A stretch of DNA of 64,000 bases, from contig NZ_KI260513.1 in NCBI RefSeq assembly GCF_000468035.1, positions 1 to 64,000 on the forward strand, in the 5' to 3' direction. The position numbers and the translations under genes were made by a program. Positions within the stretch are counted from its first letter, which is position 1. Each line of letters opens with the position of its first letter. The notes under the pieces were generated by a model, which was not told the origin of the DNA, searched no databases, and saw nothing but the letters and a program-made list of their open reading frames with translations. The DNA is from Selenomonas sp. oral taxon 892 str. F0426. GTDB taxonomy: Bacteria; Bacillota; Negativicutes; Selenomonadales; Selenomonadaceae. Positions 8,698-17,539 of the stretch are shown piece after piece.

Positions 8698-9342
8698 ATG
8701 GATAAAACACTGGATACTGTACTGCTCATGCTCGAGGGTTCGACCGTAACCCTCGAAATTTTCTGCGTCACGCTGGCACTCGCCCTCCCGCTTGGACTTT
8801 TTGTCGCACTTGGGAGACTCTCACGATTTTGTCTGCTCAGTCGTCTCCTTGAAATCTACATCTGGATTATGCGCGGCACACCGCTCATGCTGCAGCTCCT
8901 CTTTGTCTACTTCGCCCTGCCGATGGTCGGCATCATGCTGCCCGACATCGCAGCGGCACTGCTTGCCTTCGTTCTCAACTATGCCGCCTACTTCGCCGAG
9001 ATCTTCCGCTCCGGCATACAGGCAGTCCCGCGCGGGCAGTTCGAGGCGGCACGCGTACTCGGCATGAGTGCGCCGCTCACCATGCGGCGCATCGTCCTGC
9101 CGCAGGTGCTGCGCATCACACTTCCCCCGGTCAGCAACGAGACGATCAACCTCGTGAAGGATACCTCCCTCGTCTATATCCTTGCCATGAACGACCTCCT
9201 GCGCGTCGCACGCACCATCGTCCAGCGTGAGTTCGACATGACTCCCTTCCTCATCGCCGGCATCTTCTACCTCACAATGACCGCCGTACTCACCTATGGA
9301 TTCAAAAAGCTGGAGGCACACTATGGCAGATACGAAAACTAA
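8698..9342 (+). CDS. Amino acid ABC transporter permease (HisM/GlnP family)
   Basis: Inner-membrane permease of a polar amino acid importer, about 214 residues with several hydrophobic segments. It carries the family motif [12 protein letters not shown] and the ATPase-docking EAA loop [20 protein letters not shown]. The ATG chosen (MDKTLDTVL) follows AAGGGCG after the intra-operon hairpin; the frame is open further upstream, but that part would lie inside the terminator. Its 3' end overlaps the ATPase gene by 20 nt. Confidence 0.9.
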   Translation: MDKTLDTVLLMLEGSTVTLEIFCVTLALALPLGLFVALGRLSRFCLLSRLLEIYIWIMRGTPLMLQLLFVYFALPMVGIMLPDIAAALLAFVLNYAAYFAEIFRSGIQAVPRGQFEAARVLGMSAPLTMRRIVLPQVLRITLPPVSNETINLVKDTSLVYILAMNDLLRVARTIVQREFDMTPFLIAGIFYLTMTAVLTYGFKKLEAHYGRYEN

Positions 9343-10105
9343 CGAGATCATGCTCTCCATGCGCGGCATCCATAAATCCTTTGGTGATCTCAAGGTTCTC
9401 CGCGGCATCGACCTCAGCCTCGCACGCGGCGAGGTGCTCGCCATCATTGGCTCCTCCGGCTCCGGCAAGTCGACACTCCTGCGCTGCATCAACAAACTCG
9501 AGACGATCGACTCCGGCGACATCACAATTCGCGGAGAAAAACTCTGCTGGACGAAGGACGGCGAAAGCACCGCAACGTATGCGGGCACGAGTGACGTACG
9601 CCGCATCCTTATGTCAACAGGGATGGTCTTTCAGCAGTTCAATCTCTTCCCCCATATGACTGTCATCGAGAATCTCATTGAGGCTCCCTGCCACGTCAAA
9701 AGCCAGTCAAAGGATGAGATTCTCCCATATGCGCGCGAGCTGCTCGCCAAGGTTGGGCTGTCTAATCGAGAAAACTACTATCCTAGTCAGTTATCCGGCG
9801 GACAGCAGCAGCGCGTCGCCATCGCACGCGCACTTGCCATGAAGCCCGATATCATGCTTTTCGATGAGCCGACCTCTGCACTCGACCCCGAGCTTACAGG
9901 CGAGGTTCTGCGTACTATGCGCGCCCTTGCTGCAGAACGCATGACCATGATCGTCGTCACGCACGAGATGGCATTCGCCCGCGAGGCAGCAACCGATGTC
10001 ATCTTTATGGATAACGGCGTCATCGTCGAGCAGGGAGAGCCACAGAGCTTCTTCTCCGCGCCGAAGGAGGAACGCACACAAGAGTTTCTTAGGAATATGC
10101 TTTAG
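9323..10105 (+). CDS. Amino acid ABC transporter ATP-binding protein (GlnQ/HisP family)
   Basis: Energises import of the polar amino acid bound by the lipoprotein two genes upstream. Walker A is GSSGSGKST, the Q-loop is in [13 protein letters not shown], the signature is LSGGQQQR, and Walker B with the catalytic Glu is [12 protein letters not shown]; the H-loop His is in VVTHEM. The start MADTKTN has GGAGG 6-7 nt upstream. An insertion (about 70-92, around [16 protein letters not shown]) is slightly longer than in the shortest family members. Confidence 0.93.
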   Translation: MADTKTNEIMLSMRGIHKSFGDLKVLRGIDLSLARGEVLAIIGSSGSGKSTLLRCINKLETIDSGDITIRGEKLCWTKDGESTATYAGTSDVRRILMSTGMVFQQFNLFPHMTVIENLIEAPCHVKSQSKDEILPYARELLAKVGLSNRENYYPSQLSGGQQQRVAIARALAMKPDIMLFDEPTSALDPELTGEVLRTMRALAAERMTMIVVTHEMAFAREAATDVIFMDNGVIVEQGEPQSFFSAPKEERTQEFLRNML

Positions 10106-10142
10106 TATTTCTACTCGGATATCATATTATTTTCATAACAAA

Positions 10143-10190
10143 ACGGCACGCCGTACCTCGATGATTTGAGACAGCGTGCCGTAATTTTTT
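10143..10190. terminator. Bidirectional terminator between importer and MATE genes
   Basis: ACGGCACGC and GCGTGCCGT form a perfect 9-bp stem around a 22-nt loop. AATTTTTT follows on the plus strand and TTTTG on the minus strand. Confidence 0.75.
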
Positions 10191-10194
10191 CCTA

Positions 10195-11553
10195 TTATGC
10201 AGATATTTTTGGGGGTACTTTCCGCAGTGTCCGCTCTGTCCAGAAATAAGCGATAACAACAGGAATCGCCGCGCCGATCCATGCAAGGGGATGTGCCATG
10301 CATGCGCCGAGAAAACCGAGTGAACTGCAGAGGAAAATGGCTGCAACGGCACGCATGATGAGCTCCATCACACCCGCAATGGTCGGGATGACACTCTGTC
10401 CGAGGCCCTGCAGGACATTGCGGTAGACGAGCAGAAGCGCGAGGATGGTGTAGGTCGAACCGGTGACGATGAGATACGTGTGCCCATAGGCGATAACCTC
10501 CTCCGCCCCTGCCGCGTCTGCGCCGACAAAAAGCTCCAGGAAGAATGTGCCGAACGCGATCAGGAGGACGCCGATGCCGACGGCAAACGCTATCGACATT
10601 TTTAGACACGCATGCACCCCCATGCGGATGCGCTCATACTTCTGTGCGCCGTAGTTCTGCGCCGTGTATGCTGCCATTGCATAGCCGAACGAGAGCATGG
10701 GCATGAGCGCGACAGCGTCGATCTTCTGCGTCGCTGCGTATGCCGCAACGGGCAGCGCACCGAGATTGTTCAGCGCGACTTGCACAATGATCGCACCAAT
10801 GGCAATGACAGAGGACTGGAACGCCATCGGCAGCCCCATGCGCAGATGAGCCATAAGGACGGAGGTATTCGGCTTCCAGTCCGACCAGCGCGTATGCAGC
10901 GCTGGTACACGCCGCCGAATATAGATCCAGAAGAGGAGCGCACCGATGCCCTGCGAGAAAACCGTCGCGAGTGCCGCGCCCGGGATGCCCCAGCCGAGCA
11001 CGAGGATCGCGACTGGCTCGAGTGCGACATTGATCGCAAGCGTAACGGCAAGAAGGATGGTCGGCGTCTTGCTGTCGCCGAGCGCGCGAACCAGACAGTT
11101 TTGCAGATAGAGCAGGAGGAAGATCACAAGCCCCGCAAAGATGATCGAGATGAAGTCATACGCTCCGTCAATGATCTCGGGCGGTGTCTCCATCAGAATG
11201 AGCAGGGTCCACGTAAGCGGCAGGACAATCGCCGTCAGTGTAAGCGCCACCGCCGCACCGAGCAGAATGCACGCCGCCGCGCTCTGCCGCACGCCGCGCC
11301 GATCCCCTGCGCCAAAGCGCTGTCCCGTGTAGATCGTAACGCCCGTACAGAATCCCATGATGAAGCCCAGTGTCAGAAACATGAGGCTGCCCGTGCAGCC
11401 GACTGCCGCTAGCGCATTCACCCCGAGGAATCGCCCGACGATAAGCGTATCGACAAAAGCATAAAGCTGCTGCATCATATTGCCCGCAACGAGCGGCAGG
11501 GCAAAGAAGAAAATGAGCCGTGCGGGATTGCCCTCCGTCATGTTCTTCGTCAT
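10195..11553 (-). CDS. MATE family efflux transporter
   Basis: Na+- or H+-coupled multidrug/toxin exporter of the inner membrane. The 452-residue length and about twelve hydrophobic segments in two related halves fit the family. The N-terminus MTEGNPARLIFFFALPLVAG is the usual MATE opening, and LGWGIPGAALATVFSQG recurs across the family. Its start overlaps the YdcF-like stop by 4 nt (ATGA), so both are one transcription unit. The substrate cannot be predicted. Confidence 0.93.
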   Translation of the reverse strand: MTKNMTEGNPARLIFFFALPLVAGNMMQQLYAFVDTLIVGRFLGVNALAAVGCTGSLMFLTLGFIMGFCTGVTIYTGQRFGAGDRRGVRQSAAACILLGAAVALTLTAIVLPLTWTLLILMETPPEIIDGAYDFISIIFAGLVIFLLLYLQNCLVRALGDSKTPTILLAVTLAINVALEPVAILVLGWGIPGAALATVFSQGIGALLFWIYIRRRVPALHTRWSDWKPNTSVLMAHLRMGLPMAFQSSVIAIGAIIVQVALNNLGALPVAAYAATQKIDAVALMPMLSFGYAMAAYTAQNYGAQKYERIRMGVHACLKMSIAFAVGIGVLLIAFGTFFLELFVGADAAGAEEVIAYGHTYLIVTGSTYTILALLLVYRNVLQGLGQSVIPTIAGVMELIMRAVAAIFLCSSLGFLGACMAHPLAWIGAAIPVVIAYFWTERTLRKVPPKISA

Positions 11554-12386
11554 TCGAGGTGCCTCGTCACAAAGATGCGAAGTTTTTCTTGAAGATATAC
11601 CGTGTTTGTGAGAAGCGCAATTGCATTCGGCGCAAATTTAACGAGATAGAGCTGCGGATTGCCGCTCACCCAAAAGTCTGCAGGATACGGCGTCACAGCA
11701 ACTCCCTCCTTCTCAAAGTTGAGCACCGAGCGCGGCAGATGGAACGCCGAGGTCACGAGGATGGGGTGCGTAAAACCTTCGCTTCGAAGAATCTCCGCCG
11801 AGTAGCGTGCATTCTGCCCCGTCGTAAGACTGCGTGTCTCGACGTAGATCATCTCATCGGGCACGCCGAGCGAGAGGAGAACACGCCGTGCAATCTCTGC
11901 CTCCGAGCCCGTATCGCTGAACACCTGCCCGCCTGAGAGGAGAATTGGCAAGTTGTATAGGCGATGGAGGCGCAGCGTCGTGAGCAGGCGCGAGGACGGG
12001 CTCTGCGCGAGCATCCCCACTCCGTCCACATCCTGCACATCCGCAATTGCTCCGCCGCCGAGCATGACAATCACATCTCCCTCTGGATGCGCCGGCACTT
12101 CATACGTCCGCTCGAGACTGCCCATCAGCCGATCCGAGACAGCACCGATGGAAAGCAAATAAAGCGCAAGCGAAAGAGCGGCGAACAGCCCCGCTGTACG
12201 CTGCTGATTCCGTTTTTTCCAAAGGCAGGCGGCAAGCCCGAGTATCGCAAGAATGAAGATCCCCGGCGGCAGAATCCAACTCGCCCCGAATTTCAAAATA
12301 TAAATCATAAAAAAGGAAAATACGCCTCCATCGCGAATATTTAGAATATAACAAAGCACATTTTCCAGCGCGCTTCGCTTCCCCAT
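11550..12386 (-). CDS. YdcF/SanA/ElyC-like envelope protein (DUF218)
   Basis: Membrane-anchored protein with two N-terminal hydrophobic segments (about 22-55 and 62-82) followed by a DUF218 domain. Recognisable motifs are DVIVMLGGG, LPILLSGGQVF, IYVETRSLTTGQNARYSA and ILVTSAFHLPRSV. Relatives (SanA, ElyC) affect envelope polysaccharide or barrier function; the biochemical activity is not firmly known. Start choice is uncertain: neither the first ATG nor an internal ATG at codon 27 has a well-placed Shine-Dalgarno site. It is translationally coupled to the downstream MATE gene. Confidence 0.85.
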   Translation of the reverse strand: MGKRSALENVLCYILNIRDGGVFSFFMIYILKFGASWILPPGIFILAILGLAACLWKKRNQQRTAGLFAALSLALYLLSIGAVSDRLMGSLERTYEVPAHPEGDVIVMLGGGAIADVQDVDGVGMLAQSPSSRLLTTLRLHRLYNLPILLSGGQVFSDTGSEAEIARRVLLSLGVPDEMIYVETRSLTTGQNARYSAEILRSEGFTHPILVTSAFHLPRSVLNFEKEGVAVTPYPADFWVSGNPQLYLVKFAPNAIALLTNTVYLQEKLRIFVTRHLE

Positions 12387-12428
12387 TCTATCAGAATCTG
12401 TGTAGAATTACAAAGGAGAGATCATTTC

Positions 12429-12773
12429 ATGGCGATTATTGAATCCGAATACGTCGATGCCGAGAAGCGCTTCGGCGGCAACGGTACGATCCACATCCAG
12501 AAACTCATCGGTCCCGCAGAACTTGACGGAAAATGTGCGATGTATGCGCGCGTGACGATCCCACCCCACGCATCGATGGGTGTGCACAAGCACGAGGGCA
12601 ATACAGAGACCTACCATATTCTCTCGGGACGTGCGCGTTACAATGACAACGGCACGGAGATCGAGATCGGCCCCGGAACAACGACGTTCTGCGCCGAGGG
12701 CGAAGTACACGCCATCGCCAATGCCTCCGAGACAGAGGATCTCGTATTTATGGCACTGATTATCAATAAGTAA
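12429..12773 (+). CDS. Small cupin-domain protein
   Basis: Single-domain cupin of 114 residues. Cupin motif 1 is PHASMGVHKHEGNTETYHIL, with metal-ligand-type His, His and Glu residues, and motif 2 surrounds CAEGEVHAIAN. The function of stand-alone cupins of this type is usually unknown (isomerase, dioxygenase or small-molecule binding). A strong AAAGGAGAG site precedes the ATG. It is monocistronic, divergent from the ydcF-like gene and convergent with the macB-like operon. Confidence 0.85.
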   Translation: MAIIESEYVDAEKRFGGNGTIHIQKLIGPAELDGKCAMYARVTIPPHASMGVHKHEGNTETYHILSGRARYNDNGTEIEIGPGTTTFCAEGEVHAIANASETEDLVFMALIINK

Positions 12774-12783
12774 AACATGATGA

Positions 12784-12825
12784 AACAAGCCCGCAGCGGA
12801 ACATTCTGCTGCGGGCTTGTTTATT
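12784..12825. terminator. Bidirectional terminator
   Basis: AACAAGCCCGCAGC pairs with GCTGCGGGCTTGTT over a short loop. It lies between the convergent cupin gene and the macB-like gene and can serve both. Confidence 0.88.
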
Positions 12826-12839
12826 GGGTACTTTCCCGA

Positions 12840-14054
12840 TTACTCATACCTAAGCGCGTCGATCGGATCAAGCCGTGCCGCCTTGCGTGCAGGATAGATG
12901 CCGAAGAATAGACCAATCCCGACGGCAAAGGAGAAGGAGACGAGGATCGGCAGGACAGAGATGGTGGTCGTGAGCCCGCCGAACGATCCGATTGCCTTGG
13001 AGAGCGAGACTCCGATAACGATGCCGATCACTCCGCCGACAATGCCGATAACCATGGACTCGATCATAAACTGCATGAGCACATTTGAGGAGGTCGCACC
13101 AAGGGCTTTGCGGATGCCGATCTCGCGCGTGCGCTCGGTGACGGAGACCATCATGATATTCATGATGCCAATGCCGCCCACAAGCAGAGAAATGCCCGCA
13201 ATCGAGCCCAGGAGCAGCGTGAGCATATTCGTATTTTCCGTAAAGCTCTCCATGAGGCTCGTCATGTTGCGAACGGCGAAATCATCCTCTGCACCATGCT
13301 GAATGTGATGCCGCTGACGCAGCAGACTCTCGACGTCTGCCTGCACCTGATTCATCCGTTCGGGGCTCGATACCTGTATGTTGATAGAGTGGATGTGTGT
13401 AATGGCGAGCATGCGCTCCTGCGCCGTCGTGATGGGAATGTAGATGACATCGTCCTGATCCTGTCCGATGGACTGCCCCTTTTCCTCTGTCAGTCCGATG
13501 ACCTTGAACGGCTGATTGTTGATGCGGATGTTCTTGCCGACAGGATTCTCCGCGCCAAACAGATTGCTTGCGACGGTCGGCCCGATGACGGCGACGCGGC
13601 TGCGCTTCTTGATGTCGCTCGCCGTAATAAACGAACCACTTGCAACCTTCAGAGAGCGAATCTGCATGAGTTCGGGAGCAACGCCCTCTACTGTCGTATT
13701 CCAGTTGAGATTGCCATTGACGACCTGATAGGCGGTGGAAACGGTGGGAGAAGCGTAGTCAATTCCCTTAATCTTGGCTGCAATCGCCTGGGCATCGTCG
13801 TATTTGAGCGATTTACGCGAGCCCGCTCCCCCATGTACGCCGCCATGATGCGCCGAACCGGGCATGACGATGAGCATATTCGAGCCGAGACTCGCAAAGG
13901 AGTCTGCAACACTCGTCCGCACGCCCATACCGATGGAAACCATCGCGATGACGGCGCCAACGCCGATGATGATGCCGAGCATGGTGAGGAGGGAGCGGAG
14001 CTTGTTCGCAAGGAGAGCATTCAGTGCCATGCCGAAGCATTCCTTAAACAACAT
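12840..14054 (-). CDS. MacB-type ABC transporter permease
   Basis: Mechanotransmission-type ABC permease with an N-terminal MacB periplasmic core domain and three more membrane helices at the C-terminus (FtsX-like domain). The first helix is LLTMLGIIIGVGAVIAMVSI; the C-terminal module contains GGIGIMNIMMVSVTERTREI and GIRKALGAT, both typical of MacB/LolC-like permeases. Unlike E. coli MacB, the ATPase is a separate gene just upstream, overlapping by 11 nt. With the adaptor and TolC-family genes it should form a tripartite exporter of peptides, antibiotics or lipids across both membranes; cargo unknown. Confidence 0.92.
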   Translation of the reverse strand: MLFKECFGMALNALLANKLRSLLTMLGIIIGVGAVIAMVSIGMGVRTSVADSFASLGSNMLIVMPGSAHHGGVHGGAGSRKSLKYDDAQAIAAKIKGIDYASPTVSTAYQVVNGNLNWNTTVEGVAPELMQIRSLKVASGSFITASDIKKRSRVAVIGPTVASNLFGAENPVGKNIRINNQPFKVIGLTEEKGQSIGQDQDDVIYIPITTAQERMLAITHIHSINIQVSSPERMNQVQADVESLLRQRHHIQHGAEDDFAVRNMTSLMESFTENTNMLTLLLGSIAGISLLVGGIGIMNIMMVSVTERTREIGIRKALGATSSNVLMQFMIESMVIGIVGGVIGIVIGVSLSKAIGSFGGLTTTISVLPILVSFSFAVGIGLFFGIYPARKAARLDPIDALRYE

Positions 14055-14763
14055 CCATCACGACCCCCTTCCCCTCATCACGCGTAATCCTGCCGTCACG
14101 GACGAGCAGCTGACGACTCGCACGCATGGCAATCTCCGGCTCGTGTGTGACGAGAATGATCGTATGCCCCTTCTCGTGCATCCGCTCAAATATGTCCATG
14201 ATCTCCTTCGTGGACTTCGTGTCGAGGTTGCCCGTCGGCTCATCCGCCATGATAATGTGCGGTTCGTTCACAAGAGCGCGTGCAATGGCGACGCGCTGGC
14301 GCTGTCCGCCCGAAAGTTCATTGGGGAGATGCTTTCCGCGGTCGGCAAGTCCCACGGCACTGAGCACCTCCTCCGCACGCTCCGTCCGTGCACGCCGTCC
14401 CACGCCTGCATAGACCAGTGGCAGCGCGACGTTGTCCAGTGCGGAGATACGCGGAAGCAGGTTGAAGTTCTGAAAGACAAAGCCAATCTTCTTGTTGCGC
14501 GTCGCGGCGAGCGCATCGTCGCTGAGCCCCGCGACCTCCGCGCCGTCGAGCATATAGGAGCCCTCACTCGGACGGTCAAGACAACCGAGAATATTCATGA
14601 GCGTAGATTTCCCGGAGCCCGAGGGTCCCATGAGTGCGGCAAATTCACCGCGCCCAATATCGAGGTCGATGCCGTCGAGCGCGGCAAGCGTCTCACCGCC
14701 GATGCGGTAGAGCTTGCGAATCCCGCGCAGGCGAATGGTCGAGGGCATTTCTTTTTGTTCCAT
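14044..14763 (-). CDS. MacB/LolD-type ABC transporter ATP-binding protein
   Basis: ATPase partner of the adjacent MacB-like permease. Walker A is GPSGSGKST, the signature is LSGGQRQR, and Walker B is [12 protein letters not shown] with the DEPTGNLD string typical of the LolD/MacB branch. The gene begins about 15 nt after the adaptor gene and overlaps the permease gene. Confidence 0.94.
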   Translation of the reverse strand: MEQKEMPSTIRLRGIRKLYRIGGETLAALDGIDLDIGRGEFAALMGPSGSGKSTLMNILGCLDRPSEGSYMLDGAEVAGLSDDALAATRNKKIGFVFQNFNLLPRISALDNVALPLVYAGVGRRARTERAEEVLSAVGLADRGKHLPNELSGGQRQRVAIARALVNEPHIIMADEPTGNLDTKSTKEIMDIFERMHEKGHTIILVTHEPEIAMRASRQLLVRDGRITRDEGKGVVMDVV

Positions 14764-14778
14764 CGAAATCCCCCCGTA

Positions 14779-15885
14779 TCAGAACGGCGGCGGTCCGCCC
14801 GCCTGCATACTCATCGGAACGACCTTTGCCGTGTAGGTACTGACGACGCGCTCTCCCTCACTGAGTCCCGAAAGGATCTCCACATACTCATCGCTGTAGA
14901 TGCCCGTCTCCACGTAGCGAGTCTCCTGCGTCCCATCCTCCTGCAGGACGAGGACATAGGATCCCACTGCGTCCGTCTTGAGCGTGGAAAGAGGCACGAC
15001 GAGCGCATCGTTCCGATCTGCCGTATTGATGACAACGCGCGCCGTCATCGCAGGCAGGAGGAGATTGCCCGGATCGTCCACATCAAGCGTCACATAGTAG
15101 TAGATGACACTCGCGCTCGACGAGGAGGATGAAGACGACGAACTCGTATCCCAGCTGTTCGACACATCAGTCTGCGAGATCTTTGAGACGCGTGCCGTAA
15201 ATTTCTGATCGGTATAGGCATCGACGGTGAAGGTCGCCTCCTGCCCGATACGGATGTTTCCGATGTCGGTCTCGTCCACCTTCGCCTTGATCTGCTTTTT
15301 CGAGAGATCCGCGATGCGCATGATGACGGTCGGGTTATCCGAGCCCTGCACTGCCATCGATCCTGCCGTCTTCGGCTCGCCCACGACAACACCCGAGATC
15401 GGCGCGGTGATGATCGTCTCGTTCGCATCGGAGTTCGCTTCCTCCAGCGTCGACTGCGCCGTATCGTAGTTGTATTCCGCATCCTCGAGATCGGACTTGG
15501 ACTTCGCCCCGATGCTCTCGAGGTAGCTCATGCGGTTGTATTTCGCCCGCGTATTCGTCACGCGGTACTGTGCCTGATCCCGCTTTGCCTCATAGTCCTT
15601 GCCGTCGAGTGTCGCGACGATCTGCCCCGCTGTAACGGTATCGTTCTCCTTGACGAGAACGGAGGTGATGCGCGCCGTGATCTTGGAACTGACCTCCACA
15701 GAGTCCACAGGACGGATCGTGCCCGTTGCCTCAACGGTCGACTTGATGTCCATGCGCTGCACTGCTACCGTCTCGACTGCCTGTGCCGATTGGTCTGCCG
15801 CACTCGATTCCATATACCAATATACGCCGCCCGCGACCAGTACAGCCGCCAAAACGCCGATGCCGATGATTTTGCCACGTTTCAT
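14779..15885 (-). CDS. Periplasmic adaptor subunit of tripartite efflux pump (MacA-like)
   Basis: Membrane-fusion protein bridging inner-membrane transporter and TolC-like channel. It has an N-terminal anchor (GIGVLAAVLVAGGVYWYM), lipoyl/barrel-sandwich segments (VEVSSKITARITSVLV and ISGVVVGEPKTAG), an alpha-hairpin around residues 85-145 and beta-barrel segments thereafter. Unusual is a run of about ten serines (residues about 240-255, after NSWDT) inside the beta-barrel region, probably a flexible loop. The gene abuts the tolC-like stop with no gap, so expression should be coupled. Confidence 0.92.
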   Translation of the reverse strand: MKRGKIIGIGVLAAVLVAGGVYWYMESSAADQSAQAVETVAVQRMDIKSTVEATGTIRPVDSVEVSSKITARITSVLVKENDTVTAGQIVATLDGKDYEAKRDQAQYRVTNTRAKYNRMSYLESIGAKSKSDLEDAEYNYDTAQSTLEEANSDANETIITAPISGVVVGEPKTAGSMAVQGSDNPTVIMRIADLSKKQIKAKVDETDIGNIRIGQEATFTVDAYTDQKFTARVSKISQTDVSNSWDTSSSSSSSSSSASVIYYYVTLDVDDPGNLLLPAMTARVVINTADRNDALVVPLSTLKTDAVGSYVLVLQEDGTQETRYVETGIYSDEYVEILSGLSEGERVVSTYTAKVVPMSMQAGGPPPF

Positions 15886-17277
15886 TTACTTCACCTTCTT
15901 CGCTGCAGCATCCGTACCGCCCTCAATATATGACGCCTTCGCTGCTGCACGCTCCTCTGCGGTCACAGCGGGAAGCCCCTCAGCCGCCGCATGCTCGCTT
16001 TCCGTCAGTTCTGTCCCCATCAGATTCTCGACCTGTGCGCGATAGCGTGCGTAGTCATAGCGCGCACTGATCGCATTCGTCTCCGCCGTGGCAAGCGCCG
16101 TCTGCGCGTCGATGATGTCGAGGAGAATGCCCTCACCCGCACGATAGCGTTCATTTGCAATATGATAATCCTCGCGTGCCTGACGAACCGCATCCCCGGT
16201 TGAGGTGAAGCGCTGTTCTGCCTCACGCATATTGAGGTATGCCTTGCGGAGGTTCAGATCAATGCTCTCTTCCTCCTTCTTCACGTTCAGCAGGGCGATG
16301 TCGCGCTCCGCCTCTGCCTCCTCAATCGCTCCGCGCGTGACACCGCCGTCAAAGATGTTCCAGCTGACGCCGACGGAGGCAGACACGTCTGAGCTCGTAT
16401 CATGACGCGGCCGGAACTGACTGGTCAGCCCCGTGCCGAGCGTGAGATTGACGCTCGGTCTCTTCCCTGCCCGTGCACTCTCGACGGCGAGCTCGCGCTG
16501 ACGGAGCTTTGCACGCGCGGCGGCGAGGTCCAGTCTGCTGCGATGGGCATAGGAAATACAGTTGTCGACGGAGGTGTCGAAGGGCTGATACGAAACCTCT
16601 GTCGTGAGCGTCAGCGGTTCCGCACGGTCAATGTTCAGCAGGTTCCGCAGAGTCGCGAGATGCACCACATAGGAATTCTCAGCGCGAACGAGTTCCTGCC
16701 GCGCATTCGATAGCTCCACAGAGGAGCGCAGCACATCGATTTTCGCCTGTGCACCCGCCTCGTAGAGCGCGGTGACATTCTTCAGATGCGCATCGTATTT
16801 ATTCACTGTATCGCGCTGCACATCGATCTTTTTGCTTGCCTCCACTGCATCCCAGTAAGCGGCGGTCACCTCGTATTTCAGCTCCTCACGCGCACGCTCG
16901 GTGGTGAGACGCGCCGCACGCGTGCCGATCTCACTGGACTCAATGTTCGCCTCATTTGCACCGCCGCTGTAGAGCGGAAGACGTGCCGAGACAGACAGAC
17001 TGTTGCTTGTCTGTGCATCCTCGTCCTTCACCTTGCTGGTACGCAGTGTGTCGGATACCTCTGCTGAAATGCTGTTCTTCCCACGCGCCTGCTTCAGCGC
17101 GGCATCTGACGTCCGCTCACCCATCTGCGTGACGCGCAGCCCCGTATTCGCGGCAAGCGCCGTCTGGATTGCCTCCGCGAGCGTAAGGTTCATCGCATCT
17201 GCAGGCATGGGCAAAGCGAGCGCCGAGCTCAGCACAAATGCGGCAAACACATGCCGTCTGCGCCCCTCTTTATGCAT
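15886..17277 (-). CDS. TolC family outer-membrane channel protein
   Basis: Outer-membrane efflux duct; its presence indicates a diderm cell. The signal peptide (FAAFVLSSALALPMPADA) is followed by two OEP repeats of long helices, the first beginning LTLAEAIQTALAANTGLRV and the second near residue 270. An N-terminal alpha-helical barrel region is rich in Ala and Glu. The ATG at 17277 is preferred over one five codons upstream, because GGAGGAAG lies 6-8 nt before it. The leader just beyond the ribosome site is formed by a MITE-like palindrome. First gene of the tolC-macA-ATPase-macB operon. Confidence 0.92.
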   Translation of the reverse strand: MHKEGRRRHVFAAFVLSSALALPMPADAMNLTLAEAIQTALAANTGLRVTQMGERTSDAALKQARGKNSISAEVSDTLRTSKVKDEDAQTSNSLSVSARLPLYSGGANEANIESSEIGTRAARLTTERAREELKYEVTAAYWDAVEASKKIDVQRDTVNKYDAHLKNVTALYEAGAQAKIDVLRSSVELSNARQELVRAENSYVVHLATLRNLLNIDRAEPLTLTTEVSYQPFDTSVDNCISYAHRSRLDLAAARAKLRQRELAVESARAGKRPSVNLTLGTGLTSQFRPRHDTSSDVSASVGVSWNIFDGGVTRGAIEEAEAERDIALLNVKKEEESIDLNLRKAYLNMREAEQRFTSTGDAVRQAREDYHIANERYRAGEGILLDIIDAQTALATAETNAISARYDYARYRAQVENLMGTELTESEHAAAEGLPAVTAEERAAAKASYIEGGTDAAAKKVK

Positions 17278-17293
17278 AAAATCTTCCTCCATA

Positions 17294-17462
17294 CTAGGGA
17301 CACACTGATAAATTCAGCACCGTCATCTTAGCCTATCTTTTTCGCCCTGTCTTTGTCGACAAATCCTTCACATAGCTTTGGCTATGCGTCCGGTTTATCT
17401 CCTTGACAGGACAAAAAAACTGCACCAATCCGACGGATTTCATTTTATCAGCGATTCCCTAG
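17294..17462. mobile_element. MITE-like palindromic element with CTAG flanks
   Basis: A block of about 161 bp lies between two CTAG tetranucleotides (17294-17297 and 17459-17462), which look like a target-site duplication. Its ends are imperfect inverted repeats: GGACACACTGATAAATTC on one side against GGAATCGCTGATAAAATG on the other, 17 of 25 positions matching. Inner arms (TTTTT..CCTGTC against GACAGG..AAAAA) and an apical hairpin CATAGC-TTTG-GCTATG mean the whole block can fold on itself. No coding sequence is inside. This is the structure of a non-autonomous MITE. CTAG duplication would fit an IS5-type parent, but no parent element is present here to confirm that. Confidence 0.6.
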
Positions 17463-17483
17463 GAAATAAGTCCATATAATAAT

Positions 17484-17507
17484 GCGCCCATGCTAACGCA
17501 AGGGCGC
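17484..17507 (-). terminator. Hairpin after ctpA, possible weak terminator
   Basis: GCGCCC and GGGCGC pair over a 12-nt loop about 33 nt downstream of the ctpA stop (minus strand). The following sequence is ATTATTATAT rather than a clean U-tract, so termination strength is doubtful. Confidence 0.4.
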
Positions 17508-17539
17508 TATGCCTTTATTAGAGAAGTGTTATTTTTTCC

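Noticed and set aside
13864-15132. 422-codon frame antisense to the MacB/ATPase/MacA genes
   Set aside because: Spans three recognised genes on the other strand; no domain and no start signal.
17294-17462. Full insertion sequence
   Set aside because: Too short and without a transposase frame; only a non-autonomous element is possible.
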